Source of the DNA: Paracoccaceae bacterium
GTDB lineage: Bacteria > Pseudomonadota > Alphaproteobacteria > Rhodobacterales > Rhodobacteraceae
DNA length: 64,000 nt
Reading direction: 5' to 3'
NCBI GenBank assembly: GCA_022763485.1
Contig: JALEGX010000011.1
Coordinates: 19,807-83,806, forward strand
The notes beneath the pieces were generated by a model. That model did not search any database. It was not told where the DNA came from and worked only from the letters and a program-made list of their open reading frames with translations. Below are positions 26,457 to 36,276 of this stretch, piece after piece (the stretch's first letter is position 1; each line of letters begins with the position of its first letter). The position numbers and the translations under genes were made by a program.

Positions 26457-27701
26457 ATGACAAAGTCGTATTCGGGATTCCGGTTGCTCAAAGAGGGGAT
26501 CGGCGGCAACAAGGGATGGGGTCAGGCTTGGCGCACTCCGGAGCCTGAAAAAATATATGATTTCATCATTGTAGGGGGCGGGGGGCACGGTCTGGCCACA
26601 GCTTATTACCTTGCGAAAAAGCACGGGCAGAAGAAGGTTGCCGTCATCGAAAGAGGGTGGCTTGGGGGCGGAAATACCGGCCGGAACACCACTGTCGTTC
26701 GGTCGAACTACTTCTATCCTGAAAGTGCAGCATTGTACGATATGTCGCTCAAGCTGTACGAGCAACTGTCCCGCGAGCTGAACTTCAACATCATGCTGTC
26801 CCAGCGCGGCATGGTTGTTCTGGCCCATTCCGATCCGGAAATGGAGCTGTCGGCGCGCATTGTGAATGCGATGCAGATCAACGGAACCGACGCCGAGCTG
26901 ATCGATGCGGATCGCGTCAAGAAACTGGCGCCCATTCTGAACACGCGCCCGGACGCGCGCTTTCCGATCAAAGGTGGCGTGTATCAGGGGCGCGGCGGTA
27001 CCGCCCGTCACGATGCGGTGGCCTGGGGTTATGCGCGTGCGGCGGATGCGTTGGGCGTGGACATCATCCAGAATTGCGAAGTCACCAATTTCCTGATTGA
27101 AGGCGGCGAATGCAAAGGCGTTGAAACCAGCAAGGGCACCATCCGGGCCAGCCGTGTTGGCGTTGCTGTGGCCGGGCATTCCACGGTTATGGGCGGGTAT
27201 AAATTGCCGATCCAGACCTATACGCTTCAGGCCTTTGTCAGTGAGCCGATGAAGCCGGTCATGGACACGGTGGCGTTCTCGCCCTCCTACGGCACCTATT
27301 TCAGCCAGTCCGACAAGGGTGGGTTGGTCATTGGCGGCGGCTTGGATCGTATTCCGTCCTACGCGCAAAAGGGCAATATGCCTGCGCAAGAGGCCGTTCT
27401 GTCCGGTCTGATTGAAATGGCGCCGGCGCTGGCCAAGGTCAAATTGCTGCGCCATTGGGGTGGGGCGGTCGATGTGACCCCCGACAGTTCGCCGGTGATT
27501 GGGCCGGTGGACGTTCCAGGCATCTATATCAACTGCGGTTGGGGCACCGGTGGCTTCAAGGCCATTCCGGCGGGCGGCTATCTGTTGGCGCATCTTCTGG
27601 CGACAGGCAAGCACCACGAGGTCAGCGCGCCGTTTGACCCAAGCCGGTTCCGCAAGGGCCGACTGATCGACGAAGCCGCGGCTTCGGGCATCGCGCACTA
27701 G
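26457..27701 (+). CDS. soxB: Sarcosine oxidase subunit beta
   Basis: YSGFRLLKEGIGGNKGWGQAWRTPEPEKIYDFIIVGGGGHGLATAYYLAK, GGNTGRNTTVVRSNYF. Confidence 0.95.
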   Translation: MTKSYSGFRLLKEGIGGNKGWGQAWRTPEPEKIYDFIIVGGGGHGLATAYYLAKKHGQKKVAVIERGWLGGGNTGRNTTVVRSNYFYPESAALYDMSLKLYEQLSRELNFNIMLSQRGMVVLAHSDPEMELSARIVNAMQINGTDAELIDADRVKKLAPILNTRPDARFPIKGGVYQGRGGTARHDAVAWGYARAADALGVDIIQNCEVTNFLIEGGECKGVETSKGTIRASRVGVAVAGHSTVMGGYKLPIQTYTLQAFVSEPMKPVMDTVAFSPSYGTYFSQSDKGGLVIGGGLDRIPSYAQKGNMPAQEAVLSGLIEMAPALAKVKLLRHWGGAVDVTPDSSPVIGPVDVPGIYINCGWGTGGFKAIPAGGYLLAHLLATGKHHEVSAPFDPSRFRKGRLIDEAAASGIAH

Positions 27702-27711
27702 GAGGCAAGCC

Positions 27712-27978
27712 ATGCAAAGATTTCCGTGCCCGTTTTGCGGGCTTCGCGACGAAACAGAGTTCTTCTATGCCGGGGACCTGGGCAAGGTTCGGCCCGATAC
27801 GACGCAGCCCGTTTCCGATGAGGAATGGAGCGCCTACCTGAATGATTACGCCAACGTAAAGGGTAGGGCGAAAGAGGTTTGGGTGCATACCGCGTGTCAG
27901 GAATACCTCGCGCTGGAGCGAGACACCGTGACCATGGACGTGCTTTCCGTCACACAGTTCAGAAAAGGTGAGATATGA
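27712..27978 (+). CDS. soxD: Sarcosine oxidase subunit delta
   Basis: FPCPFCGLRDETEFFYAGDLGKVRPD, zinc-site cysteines; sits between soxB and soxA. Confidence 0.94.
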   Translation: MQRFPCPFCGLRDETEFFYAGDLGKVRPDTTQPVSDEEWSAYLNDYANVKGRAKEVWVHTACQEYLALERDTVTMDVLSVTQFRKGEI

Positions 27979-30773
27979 GCGGATATCGCATTGAGACCGC
28001 AGGTCGGGTCAACCGTGCGGCGCCCCTGACGTTCACCTTTGATGGGGTCGGATATAGCGGTTTTGAGGGCGATACACTGGTCTCTGCGCTGTTGGCCAAC
28101 GGCGTCGACGTTCTGGGGCGCAGCTTCAAGTATCACCGCCCGCGGGGCGCCTGGGGCGCTTGGTTCGATGATCCAAATGCCGTGTTCAGCGTCCGTCTGA
28201 ACGGTGTTGAAATGCCCAATATGATCGGCGCGACAACCCCATTGGAAGACGGCATGGAACTGCGCGCGGTCAACGCCTTTCCGACGGCCAAGAGCGACAT
28301 CAAAGGGGCGCTGGACCTGTTCAACCGCTTCCTGGGCGCTGGTTTCTACTACAAGACCTTCATGTGGCCGGATTGGCATCTGTTCGAGCATCCGATCCGC
28401 AAGATGGCGGGCCTTGGCGCGCTGGACGGAAAGGTGATCGAAGATTTCGAAAGCGACCAGATCCACGACCGCTGCGATCTGCTGGTTGTTGGCGGGGGTG
28501 TTTCGGGCCTGACTGCGGCGCGCACAGCGGCTGAAGCTGGTCAGAATGTTGTTCTGGTGGATGACCACGCAGAGCTGGGCGGCACGGCCTTCCAGCGCCA
28601 GCTGATTGATGGTGTTGCGGCAGCTGACTGGGTTGGCCAGCAAGTCGCGGCGATCACCGCCGCCGGTGGCCGGATGATGGCCAATGCCACCGCGTTTGGG
28701 GTGTTTGACCACAAGCTGGTGGGCATTGTGCAGAACAAGGGCTTTGGTCGTGCGCCTGACCTGACCCGGATGCGGGCCAAGCGTATGGTGATCGCGTCCG
28801 GTGTGATCGACCGGCCGCTGACCTTTGGCAACAACGATCGCCCCGGCGTTATGTCGCTGAATGGTGCGGCAGAACTGGTGGCGCGTTACGGCGTGGTTGC
28901 GGGTAAAAAGATCGCGATCCTGTCCAGCCATTCCGAGGTTGACCATTATGCGTCCGTGCTGCGCGACGCAGGCGGCGACGTGGAGGTGATCGAGGCGCGC
29001 TCGACCAATATTCAGGCGCTTGGCAAAAAGCGCGTAAACGGCCTGAAGCTGGATGGCCGCCGCGTTGCCTGTGACACTATTCTGACCTCGGCCGGTCTGG
29101 CGCCGGTGCTGCATTTGTGGCGACATGCGGGGGGCAAACTTGATTGGAGCGAAACCGCCAATGCCTTCCTGCCCGCCGCTGGGCCGGATTGGATATCGGT
29201 TACGGGGTCGGCCAATGGTATCTTTGGCGTCGAGGCCAAGCTGGCCGATGTGCGCGCCGTTGTCTTGGGTTCGGACCGCCAGGCCCGCACCGCAAGCTAC
29301 AAGGCCACCCCGGTCACGCCGGACCCCGACAGCAAGCTGCGCCAATGGGTTGATTTCCAACATGACGTCACCGTCAAGGACATCGCCCTGGCCAAGCGCG
29401 AAAACTATGTCTCGGTCGAGCACCTGAAACGGTACACGACCCTGGGCATGGCGAACGATCAGGGCAAAACCTCGAACGTGCCGGCGCTGTCGTTGATGGC
29501 AAAGCTTCAGAACAAGCCGGTGCCGGAAGTGGGGACAACAACCTTCCGTCCGCCTTTCGTGCCGGTGCCGCTGGAAATCTATCGTGGCGCCCATCGCCAA
29601 CAGCAATTCCACCCGGTCAAACGCCTGTCGCTGGAGGCGCAGCACCGTGCCGCCGGGGCGGCCCTGGGTGAATATGGCGGTTGGCTGCGCCCGGCATGGT
29701 ATGGCGACAAAGAAGCCGACACCGTGAAAGTGGAAGCAAAACGCGCCCGCGAAACGGCTGGGTTCTTTGACGCGTCGCCCCTGGGCAAGATCGAAGTCAT
29801 GGGGCCGGATGCCGAGGCCTTTATGAACTTCATCTACTACAACAACATGGCGACGCTGAAACCGGGTTTTATCCGCTATGGGTTTGTGCTGACCGAGCGC
29901 GGCGCGGTGTTCGATGACGGGGTTGTCGCGCGGTTTGATCAGAACCGCTATGTGATTTCCTGTTCGTCCAGCCACGTCGAAGGCATGTCCGGGCTGCTGG
30001 AAGCCTGGCGGCAGGATGGCAATGATCCCGATCGCGTGTTTGTGCACGACACGACGCACCACTGGTCGACCGTCACGGTCACCGGGCCCAAGGCGCGCGA
30101 TATTGTCGGCGCTGTGGTGTCGGGCATCGACCTGTCGGCCGAAGCCTTCCCGCATATGCAGTTCCGTCTGGGCCAGATGAACGGCATCGAGGTTCGGGTG
30201 GCCCGCGTCAGCTTTACCGGTGATCTGAGCTTTGAAATCTCGATCGAGACCGGCAAGGTCGCCGAATTGTGGCAGGCGGTGTCTGACGCGGCCAAAGCGC
30301 ATGGGGCAGGGCCGATGGGCATGGAGGCCCTGGCGATCCTGCGGGCGGAAAAAGGTTATATCGTTGTCGGCAAAGACACGGATGGTGAAACCATGCCGCA
30401 TGATCTTGGCTTTGGCGCGCCCCGGTTGAAGAAAAAAGCCGCCTTTGTCGGGGACCGCAGCCTGCACACCGAAAACGCCAATCGCGAGGATCGTAAGCTG
30501 TTGACCGGCCTTGCCGTTTCTGCGGGTGAAACGCCCTTGCCCGAAGGCGCCCACATTGTGAGCCGCCAGAATGGCAAGATGAAGTCACATGGCTTTGTCA
30601 CCTCAAGCTATGACAGTCCGAACACGGGGGCGCCCATCGCCATGGCCTTGGTCGACGCCACTTTGGTCAAAGATGGCGCGAAGGTCGAGATTTTCCATCT
30701 GGGCGCCTCGCGTCATGCAACGATTGCAAGCCCTGTTTTCTATGATCAGCAAGGGGATCGCCTCAATGCGTAA
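27975..30773 (+). CDS. soxA: Sarcosine oxidase subunit alpha
   Basis: 932 aa with N-terminal SoxA ferredoxin-like domain, FAD domain and GcvT-like C-terminal domain. Confidence 0.95.
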   Translation: MSGYRIETAGRVNRAAPLTFTFDGVGYSGFEGDTLVSALLANGVDVLGRSFKYHRPRGAWGAWFDDPNAVFSVRLNGVEMPNMIGATTPLEDGMELRAVNAFPTAKSDIKGALDLFNRFLGAGFYYKTFMWPDWHLFEHPIRKMAGLGALDGKVIEDFESDQIHDRCDLLVVGGGVSGLTAARTAAEAGQNVVLVDDHAELGGTAFQRQLIDGVAAADWVGQQVAAITAAGGRMMANATAFGVFDHKLVGIVQNKGFGRAPDLTRMRAKRMVIASGVIDRPLTFGNNDRPGVMSLNGAAELVARYGVVAGKKIAILSSHSEVDHYASVLRDAGGDVEVIEARSTNIQALGKKRVNGLKLDGRRVACDTILTSAGLAPVLHLWRHAGGKLDWSETANAFLPAAGPDWISVTGSANGIFGVEAKLADVRAVVLGSDRQARTASYKATPVTPDPDSKLRQWVDFQHDVTVKDIALAKRENYVSVEHLKRYTTLGMANDQGKTSNVPALSLMAKLQNKPVPEVGTTTFRPPFVPVPLEIYRGAHRQQQFHPVKRLSLEAQHRAAGAALGEYGGWLRPAWYGDKEADTVKVEAKRARETAGFFDASPLGKIEVMGPDAEAFMNFIYYNNMATLKPGFIRYGFVLTERGAVFDDGVVARFDQNRYVISCSSSHVEGMSGLLEAWRQDGNDPDRVFVHDTTHHWSTVTVTGPKARDIVGAVVSGIDLSAEAFPHMQFRLGQMNGIEVRVARVSFTGDLSFEISIETGKVAELWQAVSDAAKAHGAGPMGMEALAILRAEKGYIVVGKDTDGETMPHDLGFGAPRLKKKAAFVGDRSLHTENANREDRKLLTGLAVSAGETPLPEGAHIVSRQNGKMKSHGFVTSSYDSPNTGAPIAMALVDATLVKDGAKVEIFHLGASRHATIASPVFYDQQGDRLNA

Positions 30774-31293
30774 TGATGCTGCAAAGTGGACGCCGTTTGA
30801 AGGCGTTGAGCGCCCGGAGATCGAGGTCGAGGGCGTGCGAATGAGCGCAATCGCTGACGTGCCTCAGGTGCTGGTCAGCGGCTCTGTTGCAGACATGTCA
30901 GCCGCAGAGCAGTTTGAAGCTGCTGTTGGCTGGCCGGACATTGCCGAAGCGGGGTCTTATCGGCTGCGCGCCCGCCGTGACCGTGTCATGATCGTGAATG
31001 GTCCAGCCGTTGAAGACGGTTGGGACGAAGCAAGATCTCTGGCGGTCTCAAACGTCTCGGGGGCTTTTGCCATCATCGAGCTGACGGGCCCCAAGGCGCT
31101 GGACGTCCTGCGTCGAGGTACTGAACTGAGCTTGGAGGACGCATCGGGTTCCGTTGCGCGTTCCTTTCACGGATATCCGGCCTTTATCTATCGGTACCAT
31201 GATGCCGAGACCTATCGGATCCATGTACGAACCCCCATGATGGAGGGGTTCTGGGGGTTGCTCAGCACCTTCTTGCAGCGGGTAAATGAATAA
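30766..31293 (+). CDS. soxG: Sarcosine oxidase subunit gamma
   Basis: Overlaps soxA stop; FAIIELTGPKALDVLRRGTELSLED and SFHGYPAFIYRYHDAETYRIHVRTPMMEGFWGLL typical of SoxG. Confidence 0.92.
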   Translation: MRNDAAKWTPFEGVERPEIEVEGVRMSAIADVPQVLVSGSVADMSAAEQFEAAVGWPDIAEAGSYRLRARRDRVMIVNGPAVEDGWDEARSLAVSNVSGAFAIIELTGPKALDVLRRGTELSLEDASGSVARSFHGYPAFIYRYHDAETYRIHVRTPMMEGFWGLLSTFLQRVNE

Positions 31294-31499
31294 GCGCCTG
31301 GAGCTGTAGGGGCCTTTGACGGCGGCCGAAGAGACACATATTGCGTTCGTGGCCGTCGTCGGCGGCTCACGGATGAGTTTGGCCAGCCAGATTGCCGTGT
31401 TTGAGGTTCTGTAAATTCAGTCGGCTTCCGCCCGAAGATCACGAAACGCGTCTATGAACGCTGCGCAAACGCCTCCGCAAACTGATCACTGTTAGAATT

Positions 31500-31529
31500 G
31501 GCGGCCCGCTCTCTTTGGGCCGCCTTTTT
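31500..31529 (+). terminator. Rho-independent-type terminator downstream of sox operon
   Basis: GGCGGCCC-N9-GGGCCGCC-TTTTT. Confidence 0.75.
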
Positions 31530-31548
31530 GTTTGAAGGGAGGCGAATA

Positions 31549-32058
31549 GTGAGAGCTTTCGAAAAGTGGCCGTCCAACGCGCTGGACGTCATGGCTTTGG
31601 TCAGTTCGGCGCTCATTGCGGTACTTTTGCTGTACCTGGTAATCGCGCGATATTTCCTGGGCGGCGATACGCCCACAATATTCACCGATCCTACGTATTC
31701 CTCTGTGGATTCCGCAGCTTTCGATCGGTTTGGCCGCGATCTGCTGTTTTGGATATGGGCTTTGAGATATGTTGAGCGCGCTGCGTCGCGTCAGGGGGCA
31801 AGAATGTAAGGTGCGATTACAGTTGTAATCCTTGTTGGGGCGATGAATTCCGGGGGTCCGGTGGCATGGTCTTTTCTATGCGCCCTGATGTACCTCTATT
31901 GGGTTTTCGAGCCCAACCTGGCGACATTAATGTTGCAAGGGTATCGCTCGCTTGGTGGCGCGGTCCTGTTGGCGTTTGTGGCGCTTCCGGTCTTGTTGAT
32001 CACCACGTATTGGCCTGCGCTGTCGCTGACGTTGCCCCGGTTGTTGGGTTATCTCTAA
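31549..32058 (+). pseudogene. Possible collapsed TRAP transporter permease genes (fragments)
   Basis: Two short membrane ORFs (SNALDVMALVSSALIAVLLLYLVIARYFLGGD...; ...LGGAVLLAFVALPVLLITTYWPALSLTLPRLLGYL); the second ends like DctM (compare SFWPDLSLWLPRFFGY at 2303). Assignment of the first is weak. Confidence 0.4.
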
Positions 32059-32228
32059 AGCGTGTTGGAAACAGTCAGGGCCGGGCCGGGGGGGCACCCT
32101 TGGCCCGGTTCTCTTTTGGGCCAGTGGCGCGCGTTGTTGACGTCTGCGCACACAAGGAAACTGCCATTCGGTGTGGCGGGTCACAGTCAATACTCCCAGC
32201 GGAAGCTTTGACAGGCCATGAGAGTGCA

Positions 32229-32262
32229 TAAAAATACCGCCAGCATTCAGGACGCTGGCGGT
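32229..32262 (-). terminator. Terminator for minus-strand anthraniloyl-CoA monooxygenase gene
   Basis: Minus strand ACCGCCAGC-N9-GCTGGCGGT-ATTTT. Confidence 0.7.
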
Positions 32263-32285
32263 TCTTGTGGCGAATGAGGTGTAGA

Positions 32286-34634
32286 TCAGACGCGGTTGTG
32301 GCGGCCCGGTGCGGCTTTGCGCTGCAACTCCAGCATCTTCTGGCGGTTCTTCTCCGCCTCGCGGAAGACCTGCATGGCGCCGCTTTCATACTGCTTGGCC
32401 CAGGCCTTGCGGTTCACCGCGCCGTACCAGGCGGCCGCCTGATGGGTGAAGAAGGGGTTCCACATATGCGGACGCCCGATCGCCACCAGGTCCGCGCGGC
32501 GGGTGTGCAGGATGGTATTGACCTGCGCCGCCTCGGTGATCGCGCCAACCGCCATCGTCGCGATATGCGGCACATTGCGCACCGCCTCGGCCAGATGGGC
32601 CTGGAACATGCGGCCGTAAACCGGTTCCTGATCAGGGATGGTCTGTCCTGCCGACACGTCGATCAGATCGCACCCGGCGTCGCGGAACGCCTCGGCGATG
32701 GCGATCAGCTCGGCTTCGGTCAGGCCGCCCTCTTTCCAGTCGGTGCCGGACACGCGAACCGCCATCGGGCGCTCTGCGGGCCAGACCGCGCGCATCGCCG
32801 TGAACACGTCCAGCGGATAGCGCAGGCGGTTTTCCAGCGAACCGCCATAGTCATCGCTGCGCAGGTTGGTCAGCGGCGACAGGAACGAGGCCAGCAGATA
32901 GCCGTGCGCGCAGTGCAGTTCGATCATGTCGAAATTGGCGCGGGCGGCGCGTTCCGTGGCTTGTACGAAATCCGCCTTGATCCGGTCCATGCCAGCGCGA
33001 TCCAGTTCCGCGGGCACCTGGCTGACGCCATCGAACCACGGGATCGGCGAGGCGGACACGATCGGCCAGTTGGCGTCCGGATCGGCCAGCGGATGATCCA
33101 TCTTTTCCCAACCCAGCTGGGTCGAGCCTTTGCGCCCGGCATGGCCCAGCTGCAGCGTCACCTTGGCGGCTGAGGTGTCGTGGATCATGTCGACAATGCT
33201 TTTCCAAGCCGCTTCCTGTTCGTCATTCCACAGGCCGGGGCAGCCTTCGGTGATGCGCGCATCGGCCGAGGGGCAGGTCATCTCGGTATAGATCATGCCC
33301 GCGCCGCCGTGGGCGTGGCCGACATAATGCACCTTGTGCCAGTCGTTCGGGACGCCGTCCTTGTCACAGCTGTATTGCGCCATCGGCGACATCACCACGC
33401 GGTTCACCAGCTCCATTTCGCGCAGCTTGAAGCTCGAGAACATCGGAGTTGGGCGGCTTTCCGTCAGGTCTTCGCCGGTTTCGCGCAGGTGGCGGGCGTA
33501 CCATTCATCATCGGCTTTGCGCACGAACTCCGGATCGCGCACGATCAGATTGTCATAGGTGATCGACTTGGCGCGGCACATCACAACCATGGCGAACTGA
33601 TAGGGCTCCATGTCCCAGGACCGGTTCATGTGTTCGAACCACGCCAGCGACACATCCGCGTTGTGCTGGATGATCTGACAGGGGGTGCGGCGCGCGTCGT
33701 CATAGGCCTGGAACGCCTTTTGCACGTCGGTTTCGGCGTGCTCCAGCAGAGAATCCGCCAACGCAATGGCGCATTCCATCGCCAGTTTGGTGCCCGAGCC
33801 GATCGAGAAATGCGCGCTGGCCTTGGCGTCGCCCAGAATGACGATGTTGTCGGTGTACCAGTTTTCGCAGAACACACGCGGGAAGTTGCGCCAGTTCGAC
33901 CGGTTCAGCAACAGAGGATGGCCCTGCAGTTCCTCGGCAAAGATCGCCTCCAGCTTTGCTTTGGATCCTTCCTCGTCGAACTCTTCAAAGCCGTGGCCCT
34001 GCCAGGTGGCCTCGTCCATTTCGAACACCCAGGTCGAGTGGTCCTTTTCGTATTGATAGCAATGCGCGACCATCTGCCCGTGTTCGGTTTCGCGGAAGAA
34101 ATAGTTGAATTCGTCCATCGGGCGGGTGGAGCCCATCCAGCAGAAGCGGTTCGATTTCCAGGTGGTCGAGGGCTGGAACGCCTCTTTGTGGTGTTCGCGA
34201 ATGGCCGAGTTGATCCCGTCACCGGCCACGATCACGTCAGAGTCGGCGAAACGGGTTTTCAGGTCGCCGGGCTGGATGTCGACGCCAAATTCCATTTTGA
34301 CGCCCAGTTCGGCACAGCGCTCTTGCAGGATGGTCAGCAGCGTCTGACGCGAGGTGCCGCAGAACCCGTTGCCGGCGCAGCGCATTTCCTGACCTTTGAA
34401 GTGGACTGCGACATCGTCCCAATAGGCGAAATGGTCCTTGATGCGTTGGAATACGGGCACATCCCGGCTGAGGAATTCGTCCAGTGTTTCGTCGGAGAAC
34501 ACGACGCCAAAGCCAAAGGTGTCATCGGCCTGGTTGCGCTCGAAAACCTCAACCTCCCAATCGGGGCGGGCTTTCTTGGTCAGAAGCGCTGTGTAGAGAC
34601 CGCCCGGGCCCCCGCCAATCACCGTGATCTTCAT
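32286..34634 (-). CDS. Anthraniloyl-CoA (2-aminobenzoyl-CoA) monooxygenase/reductase-type fusion: FAD monooxygenase plus old-yellow-enzyme domain
   Basis: N-terminal MKITVIGGGPGGLYTALLTKKARPDWEVEVFERNQADDTFGFGVVFSDETL (salicylyl/aminobenzoyl-CoA hydroxylase-like) fused to OYE domain (MSPMAQYSCDKDGVPNDWHKVHY, DMIELHCAHGYLLASFLSPLTNLRSDDYGGSLENRLR). Start set at ATG 34634. Confidence 0.9.
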   Translation of the reverse strand: MKITVIGGGPGGLYTALLTKKARPDWEVEVFERNQADDTFGFGVVFSDETLDEFLSRDVPVFQRIKDHFAYWDDVAVHFKGQEMRCAGNGFCGTSRQTLLTILQERCAELGVKMEFGVDIQPGDLKTRFADSDVIVAGDGINSAIREHHKEAFQPSTTWKSNRFCWMGSTRPMDEFNYFFRETEHGQMVAHCYQYEKDHSTWVFEMDEATWQGHGFEEFDEEGSKAKLEAIFAEELQGHPLLLNRSNWRNFPRVFCENWYTDNIVILGDAKASAHFSIGSGTKLAMECAIALADSLLEHAETDVQKAFQAYDDARRTPCQIIQHNADVSLAWFEHMNRSWDMEPYQFAMVVMCRAKSITYDNLIVRDPEFVRKADDEWYARHLRETGEDLTESRPTPMFSSFKLREMELVNRVVMSPMAQYSCDKDGVPNDWHKVHYVGHAHGGAGMIYTEMTCPSADARITEGCPGLWNDEQEAAWKSIVDMIHDTSAAKVTLQLGHAGRKGSTQLGWEKMDHPLADPDANWPIVSASPIPWFDGVSQVPAELDRAGMDRIKADFVQATERAARANFDMIELHCAHGYLLASFLSPLTNLRSDDYGGSLENRLRYPLDVFTAMRAVWPAERPMAVRVSGTDWKEGGLTEAELIAIAEAFRDAGCDLIDVSAGQTIPDQEPVYGRMFQAHLAEAVRNVPHIATMAVGAITEAAQVNTILHTRRADLVAIGRPHMWNPFFTHQAAAWYGAVNRKAWAKQYESGAMQVFREAEKNRQKMLELQRKAAPGRHNRV

Positions 34635-34656
34635 GCTGTGTCCTCCGGGGAATCTA

Positions 34657-34688
34657 TTCAATATGTGTGCAATAGCACATAAATTGAA
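34657..34688. promoter_or_regulatory. MarR-operator-like palindrome between monooxygenase and marR genes
   Basis: TTCAATATGTGTGCAATAGCACATAAATTGAA with core TGTGC-AATA-GCACA. Confidence 0.65.
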
Positions 34689-34755
34689 ATGTTTTAAGTA
34701 TGAAGTTATTGTTTGTTGAAATTTGACCGCAAGCTGGTGCAAAGGTGATACCGCC

Positions 34756-35232
34756 ATGAAAATCCAAGATGTCGATCCGCCCGAATACGACCTGATGGTC
34801 CTCAATTCCCAGATCCGGAGCATGATGGATGCGGTTCTGCGGCCACATGGGCTGAAGCTTGTTGAATGGCGGTTGCTGCAGTGTTTGGCCGACGAAGGCG
34901 TTTGTTCGATTTGTGATCTGGCGCAGCTGGCCGTGGTCGAACGTACCAAAACCAGCCGACTTGTTGACAAGCTGATCCAGAGACAGCTCATCGCCAAAGA
35001 ACAGCTGCCGGGGGACCGTAGGTATGCACATGTGCGGCTGTGCGAGGAAGGCCGGAAGGTGCTGGATGCCTGCTCTGACGATGTGGTGATTGCCCGCACC
35101 CGTCTGTTCGACGGGCTGGATCAGGAAGAGATTTCGAACCTGTTGGCGATCTTGCGGAAGATGCAGCAGAATTCCCGCGGACCCTTCCGCAAGGGACATC
35201 GGGCAACTACGGGAAGCCAGAAGCGGGCATAG
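34756..35232 (+). CDS. MarR-family transcriptional regulator
   Basis: LVEWRLLQCLADEGVCSICDLAQLAVVERTKTSRLVDKLIQRQLIAKEQLPGDRRYAHVRL. Confidence 0.9.
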   Translation: MKIQDVDPPEYDLMVLNSQIRSMMDAVLRPHGLKLVEWRLLQCLADEGVCSICDLAQLAVVERTKTSRLVDKLIQRQLIAKEQLPGDRRYAHVRLCEEGRKVLDACSDDVVIARTRLFDGLDQEEISNLLAILRKMQQNSRGPFRKGHRATTGSQKRA

Positions 35233-35392
35233 GCGGCGACCCTTCGTCGTGAAGGCGCGCAAGCGGCACGCAGAGGCATCTGTCCAAGACTGACTGGACC
35301 AAAGCAATCGGGTCAGCGCCGCCCCTGAGGGGCAGCGAGAAGGTCGCCAATATGGCTGACTTGCGGTCCTTGCGGTTGGGGCAAGACCAGCC

Positions 35393-36274
35393 TCACTTCG
35401 AATAGATCAGCTGTGACCGCATGTCATAGAGGTCGTGGAAGAATTTAAGCTCCAACGCCTTTTTGAGGAAGGCAACGCCGCTTGATCCGCCGGTGCCCTT
35501 CTGCATACCGATTACACGTTCAACGGCTGTGGCATGGTCAAAGCGCCAGCGCTGGAACAGAGCTTCGACGTCCATCAGCTTTTCCGCCAGCGCGTAAAGA
35601 TCCCAGTACTTGTCGATGTCCTGATAGACCTCGACCCAGATCTTCACGATGCGCGGATCGCCCGAGTAGGGCTCGGAAAAGTCGCGTTCAAGCAGTTCCT
35701 GGGGCACATCAAACCCCTGACGCGCCAGCATTTTGATCACCTCATCGTAAAGCGATGGTTTGACCAGCGCCGCATTCAGGGCCTCCATGACCTCGGGGTC
35801 ATGCGCGTGCACCTTCATGGTCGAGGTGTCCTTGTTGCCCAGAATGAACTCGATCTGACGGTAGCCGTAGCTTTGGAAGCCTGACGAATTGCCCAGGGCA
35901 TCGCGGAACGTTAGGTAATCCGCTGGCGTCATGGTCTGCAGCGTTTCCCAGGCCGCGATCAGCTGTCGCTGGATGGCCTTGATGCGGTCAATGTTCTTGA
36001 GCGCCGGACCAAATTCGTCTTTCTGCAGGAACCGGCGGACCTCGACCAATTGGTGATGCATCAGTTTCAGCCAAAGCTCGCTGACCTGGTGAATGATCAG
36101 AAACAGCATCTCGTCAGGCTCGGCTGGATCCTGGAATGTCTTCTGAATGTTCAGAAGCGTTTTGAGTTCCAGAAAATCGCCATAGCTGCTGCGATTTTCG
36201 GTGGCAAAGTCGGTGACAAGCGTGTCCTCGATCCCTCGCTTGAGCAGTTGCTCGCCCTTCTTGTTTTCTTCCAT
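35393..36274 (-). CDS. kynA: Tryptophan 2,3-dioxygenase (copy 1)
   Basis: SSYGDFLELKTLLNIQ...FLIIHQVSELWLKLMHHQL...NSSGFQSYGYRQIEFILGNK...RWRFDHATAVERVIGMQKGTGGSSGVAFLKK. Confidence 0.94.
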   Translation of the reverse strand: MEENKKGEQLLKRGIEDTLVTDFATENRSSYGDFLELKTLLNIQKTFQDPAEPDEMLFLIIHQVSELWLKLMHHQLVEVRRFLQKDEFGPALKNIDRIKAIQRQLIAAWETLQTMTPADYLTFRDALGNSSGFQSYGYRQIEFILGNKDTSTMKVHAHDPEVMEALNAALVKPSLYDEVIKMLARQGFDVPQELLERDFSEPYSGDPRIVKIWVEVYQDIDKYWDLYALAEKLMDVEALFQRWRFDHATAVERVIGMQKGTGGSSGVAFLKKALELKFFHDLYDMRSQLIYSK

Positions 36275-36276
36275 GT

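Noticed and set aside
27897-30554. 885-aa minus-strand ORF
   Set aside because: Antisense to soxA with no recognisable domain; high-GC shadow ORF.
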